A DNA stretch of 64,000 nucleotides from Dialister pneumosintes (GCF_001717505.1 NZ_CP017037.1:473001-537000); one strand, 5' to 3'. Positions 24,818-35,292 are shown, counted from the first letter of the stretch. The notes: a model not told the origin generated them from the sequence alone. Numbers and translations are program-made.

Positions 24818-27184
24818 ATGAAACGGGTTGCAGAAGTAATTATTAACAGACCTTCTAAAAAATTAAATAGAACCTTTTCATATATTATTCCGGAAAATCT
24901 TTCTTTTTTACAAGTTGGATGGCGTTGCATTATTCCCTTTGGCAATAAAACAGAAGAGGGGATTATTCTTTCTATAAGAGAAATAGATACTTCTACACTT
25001 AATTATTCACTAAAAGATGTGAAATCACCAATCGATTCATTTGCGTGGTTTACACCTGAAATGATTCAAACAGCACTTTGGATTTCTTCTTATTATTTTT
25101 GTACAGTAGTAGAAGCACTTCGCCTTTTTTATATTGATAAAAAAGGGATAAAAACAAAGACTTCATTTCAAATACATTGGGATATTATTCCTAGTTCCAT
25201 GTATATACATACATTAATTGATGAGTCGGTAACAGAAATTTATGAAGAAGATTTTATAGAACTATTTACAAAAGAAGAACGGAAAGAACTTCTAGAAAAA
25301 AAATATGTATCACCTTACGAATTAATAAAAGCAGTTCACAAAGATCCTTTAGAACGTTGGATAAGTATTGATAAAGAGTTTCCTGTTAATGAGAAACGAA
25401 AATTAAAACAATCACAATTAGCAACCTATTTAAAAATTCATGGAGATTTGCCTCTACACGAAGTAGAAAAAGCCGGATTTTCTATGAATGTTATTCGGGA
25501 ATTTTGTAAAAATAAATTTGGACATTTGTTTTATAAAAATAAAAAAACGTATTCATTGATAAAAAAAGAAAAAGAAAATTATTGCTACACTCTTACTCCG
25601 GAGCAAGAAATAGCAACGAGTCATATTATTTCTGCTGTTGATAAACAAAAATATAAAGGATTTTTATTGAAAGGAGTTACCGGAAGCGGTAAAACCGAAG
25701 TGTATGTTAGAGCGGCTGATCATGCTTTATCGATGGGGGGAATGGTATTAATTCTGGTTCCTGAAATAGCATTAACGCTTCAAATGGTAGATTATTTTGC
25801 TAAACATTTTGGTGATGATGTAGTCTTTATGCACAGTAATTTAAGTAAAGGCGAAAGATATAATAATCGCATGCGTATTGAACGTGGGGATAGCCATGTG
25901 GTTATTGGTTCAAGATCCGCTTTATTTATGCCATTTAAAAACTTACGATTGCTTATTGTTGATGAAGAATATGACTCTTCTTATAAACAAGAAGAAACTC
26001 CTCGATACAATGGTCGTGATGTGGCTAAGGTGATGGCAGTACAATATCAGTGTCCTATTGTTTTAGGTGCGGCAACCCCCTCTATAAGTTCATATCATGC
26101 GGCAAAACAACATAAAGTTCATCTCATTACGATGAACCATAGAGTATTTGAAACGTCACTCCCTCATATACAAATCATAGATATGAAACAGCCACAAGCT
26201 GTTATGCAATCATCCATATTTTCAGATACTTTAATTGACTTAATAGACCGAACAATAAAAGAAAATAAAAAGGTGATTTTACTCCTTAACAGAAGAGGTT
26301 ATGCACCTACGCTTTTATGTAAATCTTGCGGGAAAACCTTTAAATGTCCACATTGTGACGTATCACTGGTTTATCATAAAGATAAACATCGTTTACAATG
26401 TCATTATTGTGAAGCCTATTTTAATGTTCCCCAAAACTGTAATGTATGTAATGGCAATCATATACTTTTTTTAGGAAAGGGAACACAAAAATTAGAAGAA
26501 TCTTTAAATGAAATATTTCCTGATGCACGTATAGCACGTTTTGATACTGATAGTACACAAAAAAAGCATAATGCAGCCTCTATTTTGAATGATTTTAGAA
26601 TAGGTAAGTATGATATATTAATTGGCACACAAATGGTTGCTAAAGGGCATGATATTTCGAATGTACATGCGGTTGGGATTATTGATATTGACAATATTTT
26701 AAATTTACCTACTTATCTCGCTTCTGAACAAGCTTTTACACTCATTACACAATGTGCGGGACGTGCCGGTAGAGAGAAGACACAAGGGCAAGTTATATTG
26801 CAAACTTATAACCCGGAACATAACGTTATACAATTGGCTGCTCAACAAAATTATGAAGCATTTTATAATACAGAAATTGAATATAGAAAAGCATTACAAT
26901 ATCCTCCTTTTTGCAAGATGATGAAAATTACCTGCTTTGCTAAAAATTACTCGCAGGTAAAAGAAAAGATGGATAATATATATTTTTGGTTAGTAAAGGA
27001 TATTCAATTAGAACAGGAACTACATATTTCATTACCATATGATGAACCTGTAAAAAAAAGAAAGGATACTTATTATAGATCTATTACAATAAAAGGCAAG
27101 TGTTTAATAGAGCTAAAAAATGTAATGAAACAATCAAACTTATTTCTGGAAAATGGTATAATTATAGATATAGACCCTTTATAA
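24818..27184 (+). CDS. priA: Primosomal replication helicase PriA
   Basis: PriA restarts stalled replication forks. The 788 residues have an N-terminal DNA-binding domain, then helicase motif I GVTGSGKTEVYVRA (about residue 285), motif II IVDEEYDSSYK, GAATPSISSYHA, and a zinc-binding insert with CKSCGKTFKCPHC, CHYCEAYF and CNVCN, then GTQMVAKGHDI and QCAGRAGRE. Motif II reads DEEY where DEEH is usual. It leads the priA-def-fmt-rsmB-rlmN-prpC-prkC-rsgA-rpe series. Confidence 0.97.
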   Translation: MKRVAEVIINRPSKKLNRTFSYIIPENLSFLQVGWRCIIPFGNKTEEGIILSIREIDTSTLNYSLKDVKSPIDSFAWFTPEMIQTALWISSYYFCTVVEALRLFYIDKKGIKTKTSFQIHWDIIPSSMYIHTLIDESVTEIYEEDFIELFTKEERKELLEKKYVSPYELIKAVHKDPLERWISIDKEFPVNEKRKLKQSQLATYLKIHGDLPLHEVEKAGFSMNVIREFCKNKFGHLFYKNKKTYSLIKKEKENYCYTLTPEQEIATSHIISAVDKQKYKGFLLKGVTGSGKTEVYVRAADHALSMGGMVLILVPEIALTLQMVDYFAKHFGDDVVFMHSNLSKGERYNNRMRIERGDSHVVIGSRSALFMPFKNLRLLIVDEEYDSSYKQEETPRYNGRDVAKVMAVQYQCPIVLGAATPSISSYHAAKQHKVHLITMNHRVFETSLPHIQIIDMKQPQAVMQSSIFSDTLIDLIDRTIKENKKVILLLNRRGYAPTLLCKSCGKTFKCPHCDVSLVYHKDKHRLQCHYCEAYFNVPQNCNVCNGNHILFLGKGTQKLEESLNEIFPDARIARFDTDSTQKKHNAASILNDFRIGKYDILIGTQMVAKGHDISNVHAVGIIDIDNILNLPTYLASEQAFTLITQCAGRAGREKTQGQVILQTYNPEHNVIQLAAQQNYEAFYNTEIEYRKALQYPPFCKMMKITCFAKNYSQVKEKMDNIYFWLVKDIQLEQELHISLPYDEPVKKRKDTYYRSITIKGKCLIELKNVMKQSNLFLENGIIIDIDPL

Positions 27185-27203
27185 AATTACAAGGATGGTG
27201 TTT

Positions 27204-27680
27204 ATGAGTAAAATTATTATTGCCGGGCATCCTACTTTGAAAAAAGTGGCAGAACCCGTTACTGTGTTTAATAAAAAATTAAAATATATTATTCAAGATA
27301 TGAAAAAAACAATGTATGAATCAAATGGTGTAGGATTAGCTGCTCCACAGATTGATTTATCCATTCGAGTTTTTGTGGCTGATGACGGTGAAACCGGATT
27401 CGAAGCTTATATTAATCCTGTTTGGGAACCAATAGGAGAAGAAACAGATGTGGATACAGAAGGATGCCTTTCTATTCCCGGATATGTTGGTTTAGTAGAA
27501 CGCTATTCGGCTGTACGTGTTAAGTATCAAGATGTTAGAGGGAAAAAGAAACAAAAAGAAGCAACCGGATTATTAGCCCGTTGCATTCAACATGAAACAG
27601 ACCATTTAAATGGTATTTTATTTATTGAAAAAGCAACTGCATTACGAAAGCTGGAAGAACATGAACCGGAACAAACTTAA
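27204..27680 (+). CDS. def: Peptide deformylase
   Basis: Def removes the formyl group from new proteins. Motifs GVGLAAPQID, EGCLSIPG and QHETDHLNG give the metal cysteine and two histidines plus the catalytic glutamate. I choose ATG 27204, eight bases after AAGGATGG, over the in-frame ATG at 27195 that overlaps that site. The resulting 158 residues are normal. fmt starts within its last 20 bases. Confidence 0.97.
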   Translation: MSKIIIAGHPTLKKVAEPVTVFNKKLKYIIQDMKKTMYESNGVGLAAPQIDLSIRVFVADDGETGFEAYINPVWEPIGEETDVDTEGCLSIPGYVGLVERYSAVRVKYQDVRGKKKQKEATGLLARCIQHETDHLNGILFIEKATALRKLEEHEPEQT

Positions 27681-28605
27681 GATTGTTTTTATGGGAACAC
27701 CGTCCTTTGCTATCCCCGCATTGAAATTAATTTTTGAAAACGGATACGAACCTATAGCTGTGTATACACAGCCGGATCGTATTAATGGACGTGGTAAAAA
27801 AATTAATTTTTCTCCGGTAAAAACTTTTGCATTAGAAAAAAACATTCCGGTTTACCAACCTCTTTGTTTTGGTGAAGAAGAACTTACACAGCTTAAAAAC
27901 TTACAACCTGATTTACTTATTGTTATTGCATATGGAAAAATATTGCCGAAAGCTGTTTTAGATATACCGGCTTATGGAGCAATTAATGTGCATGCATCAC
28001 TTCTTCCTCAATATAGAGGAGCGGCACCTATTCAACGTGCAATTATTGATGGAAAAACAGAAACCGGTATTACTATCATGAAATTAGATGTAGGAATGGA
28101 TACCGGAGATATGCTAATTCAGAAAAAAGTACAAATTACACCACATATGACAGCAGGAGAATTGTTTGACTTATTAAGTAAACAAGGAGCACAACTGTTA
28201 GTCAAAATATTAAGTAATTTACCTTATTATCTTAAAAATGCAATTCCTCAAATAGAAGAAAATGCAACTTATGCAGAAAAAATAACAAAGTCGATGGGGA
28301 AAATTTCATGGGATCAAGAAGCACAAGTGTTAGATTCGTTATGTCGAGGGATTTATCCTTCACCGGGAGCATATGCTTTTTTTCGTGGAAAGAGAGTAAA
28401 GATACATAAAACAACATATGAACCTAATGATAAAAAGAATGTAATGCCCGGAACCATTGTTTCCTTAGAGAATCAAATTATTTCTGTGCAAACTAAAAAT
28501 GGATTATTAAAAATTATTGAGATTCAGCCGGAAAATCATAAAAAAATGAGTGCAGCTGATTTTATTAATGGATACCAGGTAAAAATAAATGATCAATTGG
28601 AATAA
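27661..28605 (+). CDS. fmt: Methionyl-tRNA formyltransferase
   Basis: Fmt formylates initiator Met-tRNA, the partner step of def. The 314 residues from ATG 27661 (MNRNKLKIVFMGTPSFAIPAL) include NVHASLLPQYRGAAPIQRAI with the catalytic histidine and GITIMKLDVGMDTGDML, followed by a C-terminal OB fold. The frame is open further upstream inside def, but that part has no family similarity. It overlaps def by 20 and rsmB by 17 bases. Confidence 0.97.
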   Translation: MNRNKLKIVFMGTPSFAIPALKLIFENGYEPIAVYTQPDRINGRGKKINFSPVKTFALEKNIPVYQPLCFGEEELTQLKNLQPDLLIVIAYGKILPKAVLDIPAYGAINVHASLLPQYRGAAPIQRAIIDGKTETGITIMKLDVGMDTGDMLIQKKVQITPHMTAGELFDLLSKQGAQLLVKILSNLPYYLKNAIPQIEENATYAEKITKSMGKISWDQEAQVLDSLCRGIYPSPGAYAFFRGKRVKIHKTTYEPNDKKNVMPGTIVSLENQIISVQTKNGLLKIIEIQPENHKKMSAADFINGYQVKINDQLE

Positions 28606-29980
28606 TAAAGCGATAGAGGTTCCTTCTGCCAGGAAGTTGGCGTATAATGTGTTATTTGATGTTTTTACAAAAGATGCATATGCTAATTTAACCCTACAAA
28701 AAGTTATGAAAACTTATGCTCCTCCGAAGTATCAAATGATGAGTAAATCAGAAAAAGGTTTATTAACTGAAATTGTGTATGGAGTATGTCGCAGATATAA
28801 TTATTTAACTTGGATTATAGGTAAATTAAGTACACGTCCCATTTCTAAAATTGATGAGAAAGTAACTATTTTACTTTGTATCGGATTATATCAACTTCTT
28901 TTTTTAAATCGAATACCTGAGTCTGCAGCTGTAAATGAAACGGTTAATATAGCTAAACAAATTACTCATATGGGAAATGCCAGATTTGTTAATGCTATAT
29001 TAAGAAATTATCTTAGAAAGAAAATACAAATTCGAATTCCAACTGCTAAAGAAAATAATTTATTGCATTTATCATTAACATTAAATCAACCGGAATGGCT
29101 TATTCGTAGAATGATTAAACAGGTTGGACAAAACCGTACTAAGGCTATATTGGAAGAATTTAATAAATCACCATCTTTAGATATTCATAGCAATCCAATA
29201 AAATTACCTGTTAACAAATTATTGGAAAAACTAAAATTTCTTCATGCAGAACCTACTGTAATACCCTTTATTTCCGGTCAACAGGGGATTCGTATTGGCA
29301 ATGGTGATGCTTTGTTTAAGTCTTCTCTAATTAAAGAGGGGATGGTATACATTCAAAGTGCTGCATCTATGATTCCTGCTTCCATATTGGAACCATGTAG
29401 AGGCGAAGCTATTTTAGATATGTGTGCTGCGCCGGGAAGCAAATCTATCAATATAGCACAACTTACTGAAAATCGTGCACGTATTGATGCTTGGGATCTT
29501 TATGAACATAAAGTAAATCTCATCAAACAAAATGCAGCTAAATTAGGGATTACTTGTATTCAGGCAGAACAACATGATGCTACAGTTGTGGATGAAAAGC
29601 GAATAGGCCTTTATGATAGAGTGTTATTAGACGCTCCCTGTTCAGGGTTAGGAGTATTAGCACATAAACCTGAAATTCGTTGGAGACGTAGTGAAGAAAG
29701 TCTTAAAGAATTTCCTGTCATACAAAGAAAACTTATGGAAACAGCTGCTTTTTATGTAAAGCCCGAAGGAATACTTGTATACAGTACTTGCACACTTAAT
29801 AAAGAAGAAAATGAGGAAGTCATTACATGGTTTTTAAAAACACATCCAAATTTTAAATTACAAACTTTTAATTTTAACGGAAAGCGAATTACAGAAGGTA
29901 TGATTACAATCTGGCCTGATGAATATCATACAGATGGTTTCTTTGTGGCTCGATTAATAAGGAGCAATAGTAATGATTAA
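28589..29980 (+). CDS. rsmB: 16S rRNA (cytosine-967-C5)-methyltransferase
   Basis: RsmB methylates C967 of 16S rRNA. The 463 residues contain an N-terminal NusB-like RNA-binding domain (about 10-145) and a SAM methyltransferase: ILDMCAAPGSKSINIAQL, LLDAPCSGLGVLAHKPEIRWR (PCSGLG) and VYSTCTLNKEENEEV (second catalytic-type cysteine). It overlaps fmt, and rlmN overlaps its end by eight bases, so the series is translationally coupled. Confidence 0.96.
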   Translation: MINWNNKAIEVPSARKLAYNVLFDVFTKDAYANLTLQKVMKTYAPPKYQMMSKSEKGLLTEIVYGVCRRYNYLTWIIGKLSTRPISKIDEKVTILLCIGLYQLLFLNRIPESAAVNETVNIAKQITHMGNARFVNAILRNYLRKKIQIRIPTAKENNLLHLSLTLNQPEWLIRRMIKQVGQNRTKAILEEFNKSPSLDIHSNPIKLPVNKLLEKLKFLHAEPTVIPFISGQQGIRIGNGDALFKSSLIKEGMVYIQSAASMIPASILEPCRGEAILDMCAAPGSKSINIAQLTENRARIDAWDLYEHKVNLIKQNAAKLGITCIQAEQHDATVVDEKRIGLYDRVLLDAPCSGLGVLAHKPEIRWRRSEESLKEFPVIQRKLMETAAFYVKPEGILVYSTCTLNKEENEEVITWFLKTHPNFKLQTFNFNGKRITEGMITIWPDEYHTDGFFVARLIRSNSND

Positions 29981-31016
29981 TGTATGGGCGCGTACATTAC
30001 CTGAATTAGAAGACATATTTAAGAAAAACGGATTTCCTAGATATAGAGCAAAACAACTTAGAGATTATTTGTATAAACGTTTTATTTTTGATTTTACAGA
30101 AATGAAACAGCTGCCTAAAGGGCTTAGAGAATGGCTTATGAATCATGCTATGGTTTCTAAACCTCAAATTATCAAAGAACAAAAGTCTGATGATAAAGAT
30201 ACGACAAAGCTTCTCCTTAAGTTAGAAGATGGAACGTTTATTGAAACAGTTTGTATGCATCATGTATATGGAAACTCTATTTGTATTTCTACACAGGTAG
30301 GATGTGCAATGGGATGTGTTTTTTGTGCATCTACACAAAATGGGTTAGAGAGAAATTTGACTGCAGGAGAAATGTTAGCACAAATTTATGCGTTTAAAGA
30401 AGTCTTTAAGCAACCTATTCATTCTTTGGTTCTTATGGGAGCCGGAGAACCTTTACAAAATTATGAAGAAGTTCTTAAATTCATAAACCTTTGCCATGAT
30501 GAAGATTTGCTTAATATAAGCTATAGAAATATGACTTTGTCTACTTGTGGTATAGTTCCTCGTATTTATCGTTTAGCAGAAGAAGGAATTCCTATTACTT
30601 TAGCAATTTCTCTACATGCTCCTAATGATACGATTAGAAATCGAATATTACCGGCTAGTAAAATGTTTCCTATTCAAGACTTAATAAAAGCTTCTGTATA
30701 TTATTTTGAAAAAACAGGGAGACGAGTTACTTTTGAATATATTCTTATAAAAGGAATTAATGACAGTTTAGAAAACGCAGAAGAATTACATCATTTATTA
30801 GGTAAATTGAATGCACATATTAATCTCATTCCGGTAAATGGTACTGAACATATTCAATTATATCCACCTTCGATGAACCAAACCTTCCGGTTTCAAAGAG
30901 CACTTACTAAATATGGAAGAAATACTACAGTAAGGCGTCAAATGGGTGAAGAAATACAGGCTGCATGCGGACAATTAAAACGTCGATTTATGCAAGATGC
31001 TAAATTATCACATTAA
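29973..31016 (+). CDS. rlmN: Dual-specificity 23S rRNA/tRNA A2-methyltransferase RlmN
   Basis: RlmN is a radical-SAM enzyme methylating A2503 of 23S rRNA and A37 of tRNA. The cluster motif CAMGCVFC and the text around it (CISTQVGCAMGCVFCASTQN) are typical, as are GAGEPLQNYEEVLK and the C-terminal TVRRQMGEEIQAACGQL with its catalytic cysteine. The 347 residues are normal. It overlaps rsmB and is 63 bases before prpC. Confidence 0.97.
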   Translation: MINVWARTLPELEDIFKKNGFPRYRAKQLRDYLYKRFIFDFTEMKQLPKGLREWLMNHAMVSKPQIIKEQKSDDKDTTKLLLKLEDGTFIETVCMHHVYGNSICISTQVGCAMGCVFCASTQNGLERNLTAGEMLAQIYAFKEVFKQPIHSLVLMGAGEPLQNYEEVLKFINLCHDEDLLNISYRNMTLSTCGIVPRIYRLAEEGIPITLAISLHAPNDTIRNRILPASKMFPIQDLIKASVYYFEKTGRRVTFEYILIKGINDSLENAEELHHLLGKLNAHINLIPVNGTEHIQLYPPSMNQTFRFQRALTKYGRNTTVRRQMGEEIQAACGQLKRRFMQDAKLSH

Positions 31017-31079
31017 CATTTAATTATAAAATAAAGAAAATTTATTTATTTTGTGTAAGTTTTTAACAATATAAAATCT

Positions 31080-31841
31080 ATGATTACTAATTATGGCATA
31101 TCAAAAACCGGACTCATCCGGAAAAATAATGAAGATAGCATCTCAATTTTTAAAAATTCTTGTTATATTCTTGCTGATGGTATGGGCGGATATGATGGAG
31201 GAGAAACGGCTAGTCAATTAGCTGTTAATGCTGTCAAAAGCTTTTTAACAAAATATGAACTTCATGCAATAAATGAGCAGGTATTAACAAATGCTATTCA
31301 GTTTGCAAATCAAGAAGTTCTAAAACATAAAAAGCAAGCAATGACATTGTCTTCTATGGGTACAACATTAATTGTGGTTGTGATTCATGGAAATGTTTTA
31401 TATTGGGCTCACGTAGGGGATAGTCGTTTATATATTTTTAACAACAAAATAGAATCTATTACACAAATCACAGAAGATCATTCTTTTGTGATGCATTTAT
31501 TCAAAGAGGGAAAAATTAATTTTTCCGAAATGAAAAAGCATCCCAGACAAAATGAAATTACCAGAGCTGTCGGTATAAAACCGGAACTTGTTGTAGATAA
31601 AGGGCATCTTACTTTTGATATAAACTCAGTTATGTTACTTTGTTCTGATGGGCTCACTAGTATGGTTACAGATCAATCAATAAATAATTGTATGAAAAAA
31701 CATAAAATTATAAAAAAATTTAATCTAAAAGCTTGTATGAATGAATTGATTGATATGACTTATAAAGCTGGTGCTGAAGATAATGTTTCTGTTATATTAG
31801 CATGCGATGAATCATTGGAAAATGGAGTAAACTATGAATAA
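31080..31841 (+). CDS. prpC: PP2C-family protein serine/threonine phosphatase PrpC
   Basis: PrpC reverses phosphorylation by the adjacent PrkC kinase. The 253 residues have the PP2C metal motifs RKNNEDSI, ILADGMGGYDGGE, WAHVGDSRLY, LCSDGLTSMV and GAEDNVSVIL. It overlaps prkC by eight bases; this phosphatase-kinase pair is conserved in Bacillota. No Shine-Dalgarno is obvious before the ATG. Confidence 0.96.
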   Translation: MITNYGISKTGLIRKNNEDSISIFKNSCYILADGMGGYDGGETASQLAVNAVKSFLTKYELHAINEQVLTNAIQFANQEVLKHKKQAMTLSSMGTTLIVVVIHGNVLYWAHVGDSRLYIFNNKIESITQITEDHSFVMHLFKEGKINFSEMKKHPRQNEITRAVGIKPELVVDKGHLTFDINSVMLLCSDGLTSMVTDQSINNCMKKHKIIKKFNLKACMNELIDMTYKAGAEDNVSVILACDESLENGVNYE

Positions 31842-33696
31842 TAGAATACTGGATGAACGCTATCAATTAGAAAAGAAAATAGGTACTGGCGGTATGGCAG
31901 ATGTCTATCAGGCAAGAGACCTTTTACTTGATAGATTAGTTGCAATTAAAATCTTACATACTGCTTTTGCAGAGGACAGTGAATTTATTGCTAAATTTAG
32001 ACGTGAAGCACAATCTGCAGGTAAACTTAGTCATCCCAATATCGTAGGTATTTATGATGTAGGCTGCTGTGAAGGAAGTCATTATATAGTCATGGAATAT
32101 GTACAAGGGAAAACACTTAAAGAATATATAAAAGAACATCCACATATTCCGATTGATATGGCTGTAAAAATCACTATAGAAATTGGAAATGCTTTAGCAG
32201 AAGCACATGATAACGGAATTATTCATTGTGATATCAAACCACAAAATATTCTTTTGACACCGAATCATAAAGTAAAAGTTACAGACTTTGGTATTGCTCG
32301 TGCAGTAAACTCTTCTACAATAATGACTAGAGAAGCTGTACTAGGTTCCGTTCATTATTTATCCCCGGAACAAGCAGCAGGGGATAAATTAAATGCCAAA
32401 ACAGATATTTACTCTTTAGGTATTGTTTTATATGAAATGCTTACCAATCATTTGCCTTTTGATGGAGAAACTGCAGTAAGCATTGCATTAAAACATATGC
32501 AGGAAGAAATTCCGCGTCCAACACGTTATAATCCTGCTATTTCTCCTATGTTGGAAGAATGTTTATTGACAGCGTTACAAAGAAATCCTACAAGAAGGTA
32601 TGATAATATACAAGATTTTATATCAGAATTAAAAATTGCACAAGGATTTACAACCTCTTCTGCTTTTAAAGCTGTAGAACGAGATTTTGGAACTATATCG
32701 AAAACAGTAACGTCAAAAACACGTCGTATAGAAAAATGTGATACGGAAAGTAAATTTTCTCGATTTATATCCAACCTTCCACAAAAATATATTTTAGCTT
32801 CGATGGTTTTGCTTTTCATTGTAGCATTTGCATGGGCATTTTTCAGTTTTGGAAACTTTTGGAGTAATAAAGAAGTAGAAGTGCCTAATGTAGTTGGAAA
32901 ACCGGTAGAAGTTGCAGAACAAATACTAAGAAAAAAAGAATTAAAGGTATCTATTGATGAAATTGCCAGTAATGATGTTCCTATTGGAGAAGTTATCTCT
33001 CAAACTCCATCAGCTAATTCTAAAGTAAAAGAACAACGTATTATTCATTTAACAGTTAGCAAAGGAGGAACCGTTATTTTAGTTCCTGATTTGAAAGGGT
33101 TGACTATTGAACAAGCAAAAGAACGGTTGACAAAATTACATTTAACATTGGGAAATGTACAAGAAGGAAATGATTCTACACAACCTGAAAATATTATTCT
33201 TACACAGATGCCATTGCCATCCTCAAGAGTGGATGCGGATACTTTAATTAATATTGTTATTAACACAAAACAGATAAAAGTACCCAATGTAGTCGGTCTA
33301 CCAATAGAAGAAGCAAAGAAAGTTCTTACAGATAGTAAATTAACAGTAGGTCAAATTACGGTATCTGAAGGAGTTTCATTAACAGATCCTAAAGCGCTTG
33401 TTACATCACAAGATCCGATTGCTAATAATCATTCAAACGGCATTGTAAATTTAGTTATAGGAAAAGATAAAAAACAACTATCTAATATAAAAAAAGGAAC
33501 CGTCAATATCACTTTACCTAAAACCGGTGAATCTAAAAAACTTGAAATTTATGTAACTGATGATACAGGAAAACATCAAGTATATAATGAAGCTACCGTA
33601 CCGGGGAGTAATATTGTAAAAGATGTTTCCGGAGTAGGAAGTGTTCGAGTACAAGTAGTTGTTGACGGATCCGTTATTCAAGATAGAGAGTTGTGA
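31834..33696 (+). CDS. prkC: PASTA-domain serine/threonine protein kinase PrkC
   Basis: PrkC senses peptidoglycan fragments or lipid II through external PASTA repeats and phosphorylates cytosolic targets. The 620 residues have a kinase domain (GTGGMADVYQARD, catalytic HCDIKPQNIL, DFGIARA, activation loop TIMTREAVLGSVHYLSPEQA), one membrane segment (about 319-339) and three PASTA repeats (about 349-412, 414-481 and 483-545). A further C-terminal domain of about 70 beta-rich residues follows. Start and overlap with prpC are clear. Confidence 0.97.
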   Translation: MNNRILDERYQLEKKIGTGGMADVYQARDLLLDRLVAIKILHTAFAEDSEFIAKFRREAQSAGKLSHPNIVGIYDVGCCEGSHYIVMEYVQGKTLKEYIKEHPHIPIDMAVKITIEIGNALAEAHDNGIIHCDIKPQNILLTPNHKVKVTDFGIARAVNSSTIMTREAVLGSVHYLSPEQAAGDKLNAKTDIYSLGIVLYEMLTNHLPFDGETAVSIALKHMQEEIPRPTRYNPAISPMLEECLLTALQRNPTRRYDNIQDFISELKIAQGFTTSSAFKAVERDFGTISKTVTSKTRRIEKCDTESKFSRFISNLPQKYILASMVLLFIVAFAWAFFSFGNFWSNKEVEVPNVVGKPVEVAEQILRKKELKVSIDEIASNDVPIGEVISQTPSANSKVKEQRIIHLTVSKGGTVILVPDLKGLTIEQAKERLTKLHLTLGNVQEGNDSTQPENIILTQMPLPSSRVDADTLINIVINTKQIKVPNVVGLPIEEAKKVLTDSKLTVGQITVSEGVSLTDPKALVTSQDPIANNHSNGIVNLVIGKDKKQLSNIKKGTVNITLPKTGESKKLEIYVTDDTGKHQVYNEATVPGSNIVKDVSGVGSVRVQVVVDGSVIQDREL

Positions 33697-33698
33697 GT

Positions 33699-34568
33699 AT
33701 GAAAGGACTTATTCTTAAAAATCAAAATGGCTATTTTACGATAGCAACAGAAAATAACTCTCAAATTATAAGCCGTTCTCGTGGAAAAACAAAACGACAA
33801 GGAAATATTTTAGTGGGAGACTGGGTCGAATATGATTTTGATAAAGAACATACTCCCAGTATTGTATCTGTATATCCACGTAAGAATGTATTAAGTCGTC
33901 CACCTGTTGCAAACATTGATCAATTCATATTAACTATAGCAGTTACAAATCCTAATCCAAGTTTATTTGTTATTGATAAAATGCTAATCGCTGCCGAGGC
34001 TTTTCGAATTCCGGTATTAATTTGCATCAATAAAGCGGATTTAAATATAGTTAAAGCAGAAGAAATATCGTCTATATATAAAAAGGCAGGCTATGACTCT
34101 ATTATTGTTTCTGCTATTCAAAAAACAGGAATAGATATACTTTATTCTAAATTAAGGGGGGCTGTAATTTCTTTTTCCGGTCCTTCCGGAGTAGGAAAGT
34201 CAAGTCTTTTAAACTTACTCATTAGAAAAGAGTATTTTAATTGTCAGGAAGTAAGTTCACAAACCGGGAGAGGGAAAAATACCACTCGTCATTCGGAACT
34301 GATTAAATTAACAAATACTAATTATCTTATGGATACACCAGGTTATACTGCATTAGATTTAAATGCGGATTTAGCAGATGGATTAGATTTTTTGTTTAGA
34401 GAATTTAGACCTTATTTAGGTAAATGTAAATTTAATAATTGTTTACACTTAAAAGAACCTGCATGTGCTATATTAAAAGCGCTGGAAGAAGGGATTATAC
34501 AGAAAACTCGGTATAAATCATATCAAGATATTTTAACAGAAATACATAATAGAATGGTTAAATATTAG
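33699..34568 (+). CDS. rsgA: Ribosome small-subunit GTPase RsgA
   Basis: RsgA is a circularly permuted GTPase checking 30S maturation. Motif order is G4 CINKADLN, G1 SGPSGVGKSSLLNL, G3 DTPGYTAL, preceded by an OB fold and followed by the zinc-binding CKFNNCLHLKEPAC. I choose ATG 33699; GTG 33693, overlapping the prkC stop by four bases, is possible. It completes the prpC-prkC-rsgA-rpe block known from many Bacillota. Confidence 0.96.
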   Translation: MKGLILKNQNGYFTIATENNSQIISRSRGKTKRQGNILVGDWVEYDFDKEHTPSIVSVYPRKNVLSRPPVANIDQFILTIAVTNPNPSLFVIDKMLIAAEAFRIPVLICINKADLNIVKAEEISSIYKKAGYDSIIVSAIQKTGIDILYSKLRGAVISFSGPSGVGKSSLLNLLIRKEYFNCQEVSSQTGRGKNTTRHSELIKLTNTNYLMDTPGYTALDLNADLADGLDFLFREFRPYLGKCKFNNCLHLKEPACAILKALEEGIIQKTRYKSYQDILTEIHNRMVKY

Positions 34569-34579
34569 GAGGAGTATTT

Positions 34580-35221
34580 ATGATTAAAATTGCGCCTTCG
34601 CTTTTATCTGCTGATTTCTCCAAGTTGGCAGAAGAATTAAAAGATATTGAAAAAGCAGGAGCTGATTTAGTTCATTTAGATATTATGGATGGACATTTTG
34701 TACCCAACCTTACTTTTGGTGCTCCCATTATTAAAGCATTACGTGCACATACACAACTTGTTTTTGACGCACATCTTATGGTTTATAATCCAGAAAACTA
34801 TATTGACGTATTAGCAGAGTCTGGAGTAGAAATGTTATCTTTTCATGTGGAAGTAGCTCCTCATGCGGACAGGATTATTCATATGATAAAAGATAAAGGG
34901 ATAAAAGCAGGTATTGTTCTTAACCCGGGAACACCTATCCAACATATAGAATGTTTATTACCTATTATAGATTATGTATTAATTATGTCAGTAAATCCCG
35001 GCTTTGGCGGACAAAAATTTATAACATATACTTTAGATAAAATATCTGCACTTCGTCAGTTAATTATGGAGAACAACTTATCTTGTCTTATTGAAGTAGA
35101 TGGAGGAGTTAATTCTCAAAATGTAAAAGAGATTATAAAAGCGGGTGCTGATATTTTGGTTGCCGGATCAGCAGTATTTGGTCAAAAAGATAGAAAAGCA
35201 GCTATAGATGCGCTTCGATAA
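34580..35221 (+). CDS. rpe: Ribulose-phosphate 3-epimerase
   Basis: Rpe interconverts ribulose 5-phosphate and xylulose 5-phosphate in the pentose phosphate pathway. The 213 residues show APSLLSADFSKLAEE, HLDIMDGHFVPNLTFG, MSVNPGFGGQKF and EVDGGVN, the full set of metal and phosphate-binding motifs. TAGGAGGAG precedes the ATG. A terminator follows. Confidence 0.98.
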   Translation: MIKIAPSLLSADFSKLAEELKDIEKAGADLVHLDIMDGHFVPNLTFGAPIIKALRAHTQLVFDAHLMVYNPENYIDVLAESGVEMLSFHVEVAPHADRIIHMIKDKGIKAGIVLNPGTPIQHIECLLPIIDYVLIMSVNPGFGGQKFITYTLDKISALRQLIMENNLSCLIEVDGGVNSQNVKEIIKAGADILVAGSAVFGQKDRKAAIDALR

Positions 35222-35230
35222 TTTAAAGGA

Positions 35231-35276
35231 TAAGACCCTTATTGTAGTTTCAGGCAATATGGGTCTTACTTATTTT
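35231..35276 (+). terminator. Terminator after rpe
   Basis: TAAGACCC and GGGTCTTA pair, with an inner ATTG/CAAT pairing above a small internal loop, followed by CTTATTTT. Confidence 0.7.
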
Positions 35277-35292
35277 AACATTGAGGTATATC

